NCBI GenBank assembly: GCA_028695395.1
Contig: JAQVJB010000039.1
Coordinates: 1-15,160 of the forward strand
DNA length: 15,160 nucleotides
Origin: Actinomycetota bacterium
GTDB lineage: Bacteria > Actinomycetota > Humimicrobiia > Humimicrobiales > Humimicrobiaceae
Reading direction: 5' to 3'
Shown here: piece by piece, positions 14,946 to 15,160 of the stretch
Layout: every line of letters begins with the position of its first letter
Numbering within the stretch: the stretch's first letter is position 1
Notes under the pieces: generated by a model
Told to the model about the DNA's origin: nothing
Database searches by the model: none
What the model saw: only the letters and a program-made list of their open reading frames with translations
Made by a program: the position numbers and the translations under genes

Positions 14946-15160
14946 ATGTTTATAAATTCTCTTGAATTGACAAATTACAGGAATTATTCTTCCATTAAGC
15001 TTGGTTTCAGCAACCACCTCATTTTATTTTTAGGCAAAAACGGCGCAGGCAAAACAAACCTGCTGGAATCTATATTTTTTCTTGCCAACGGTAAATCACA
15101 CAAAAGTGCGGCAAACGTTGATCTTGTCAGGTGGGGTGAAGATTATTCTGTCATAAGAGC
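14946..15160 (+). CDS. recF: DNA replication and repair protein RecF (5' part, cut by window)
   Basis: These are the first 71 codons of recF, an SMC-like ATPase that loads RecA with RecO and RecR at single-strand gaps. The visible part has the RecF N-terminus LELTNYRNYSS at residues 6-16, the Walker A loop GKNGAGKTN at 30-38, and LLESIFFLANGKSHK at 39-53. The pattern with FRNY-like, NLLE and GxSHR-like positions is specific to RecF and not to RecN or SbcC. The ATG at 14946 lies 27 bases after the DUF89 stop and has no Shine-Dalgarno site. The usual upstream neighbour dnaN is absent here. The frame is open to the window end; Walker B and the signature motif lie beyond it. Confidence 0.94.
   Translation, partial: MFINSLELTNYRNYSSIKLGFSNHLILFLGKNGAGKTNLLESIFFLANGKSHKSAANVDLVRWGEDYSVIR

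Overview
This window is 15,160 bases of AT-rich bacterial chromosome holding twelve protein genes plus one cobalamin riboswitch unit. The cobalamin riboswitch, the lipoprotein signal, the Shine-Dalgarno sites and RecF all say Bacteria. The mix of a methanogen-type thymidylate synthase, a phosphoglucose/phosphomannose isomerase-type SIS protein and low G+C suggests an uncultured anaerobic lineage (for example Atribacterota or a deep low-GC Actinomycetota). That placement is a guess. I see no tRNA, rRNA, insertion sequence, phage gene or CRISPR array.

Left part (1-7843, all minus strand). Read in the direction of transcription, the genes are: an SIS-domain sugar-phosphate isomerase homologue; an HNH-like plus DGQH (ParB/DndB-type) fusion protein; a Na+/phosphate symporter with a PhoU-like tail; a thymidylate synthase; a spermidine-acetyltransferase-like GNAT; an MscS channel; and a ClC chloride transporter cut by the window edge. 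Gaps are short (5-85 bases) except for 179 bases before the thymidylate synthase. This suggests two transcripts, 7843 to 3578 and 3398 to 1. Phosphate, chloride and osmotic handling are over-represented (NptA-type, MscS, ClC).

Middle part (7844-12143). An AT-rich divergent spacer with a good promoter leads rightward into a 766-residue membrane protein of the GT-C-like PTPS-related type. Next come a small cupin on the minus strand and a secreted seven-bladed propeller built of seven repeats of exactly 49 residues. A 9-bp hairpin closes the propeller gene against the convergent next gene.

Right part (12143-15160). A BtuF-like substrate-binding lipoprotein is read leftward from a promoter, a complete cobalamin riboswitch and an intrinsic terminator. 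Its true start is a TTG with a perfect Shine-Dalgarno site. No permease or ATPase gene accompanies it. Rightward follow an FmdB-type zinc-ribbon protein, a DUF89/ARMT1-type metal phosphatase and the first 71 codons of recF, which here is not preceded by dnaN.

Most worth a second look are the HNH/DGQH fusion with its SIS partner, whose catalytic glutamate appears to be replaced by alanine, the orphan B12-controlled binding protein, and the highly regular propeller. Nothing here proves a new system. The HNH/DGQH-SIS pair is the best candidate.
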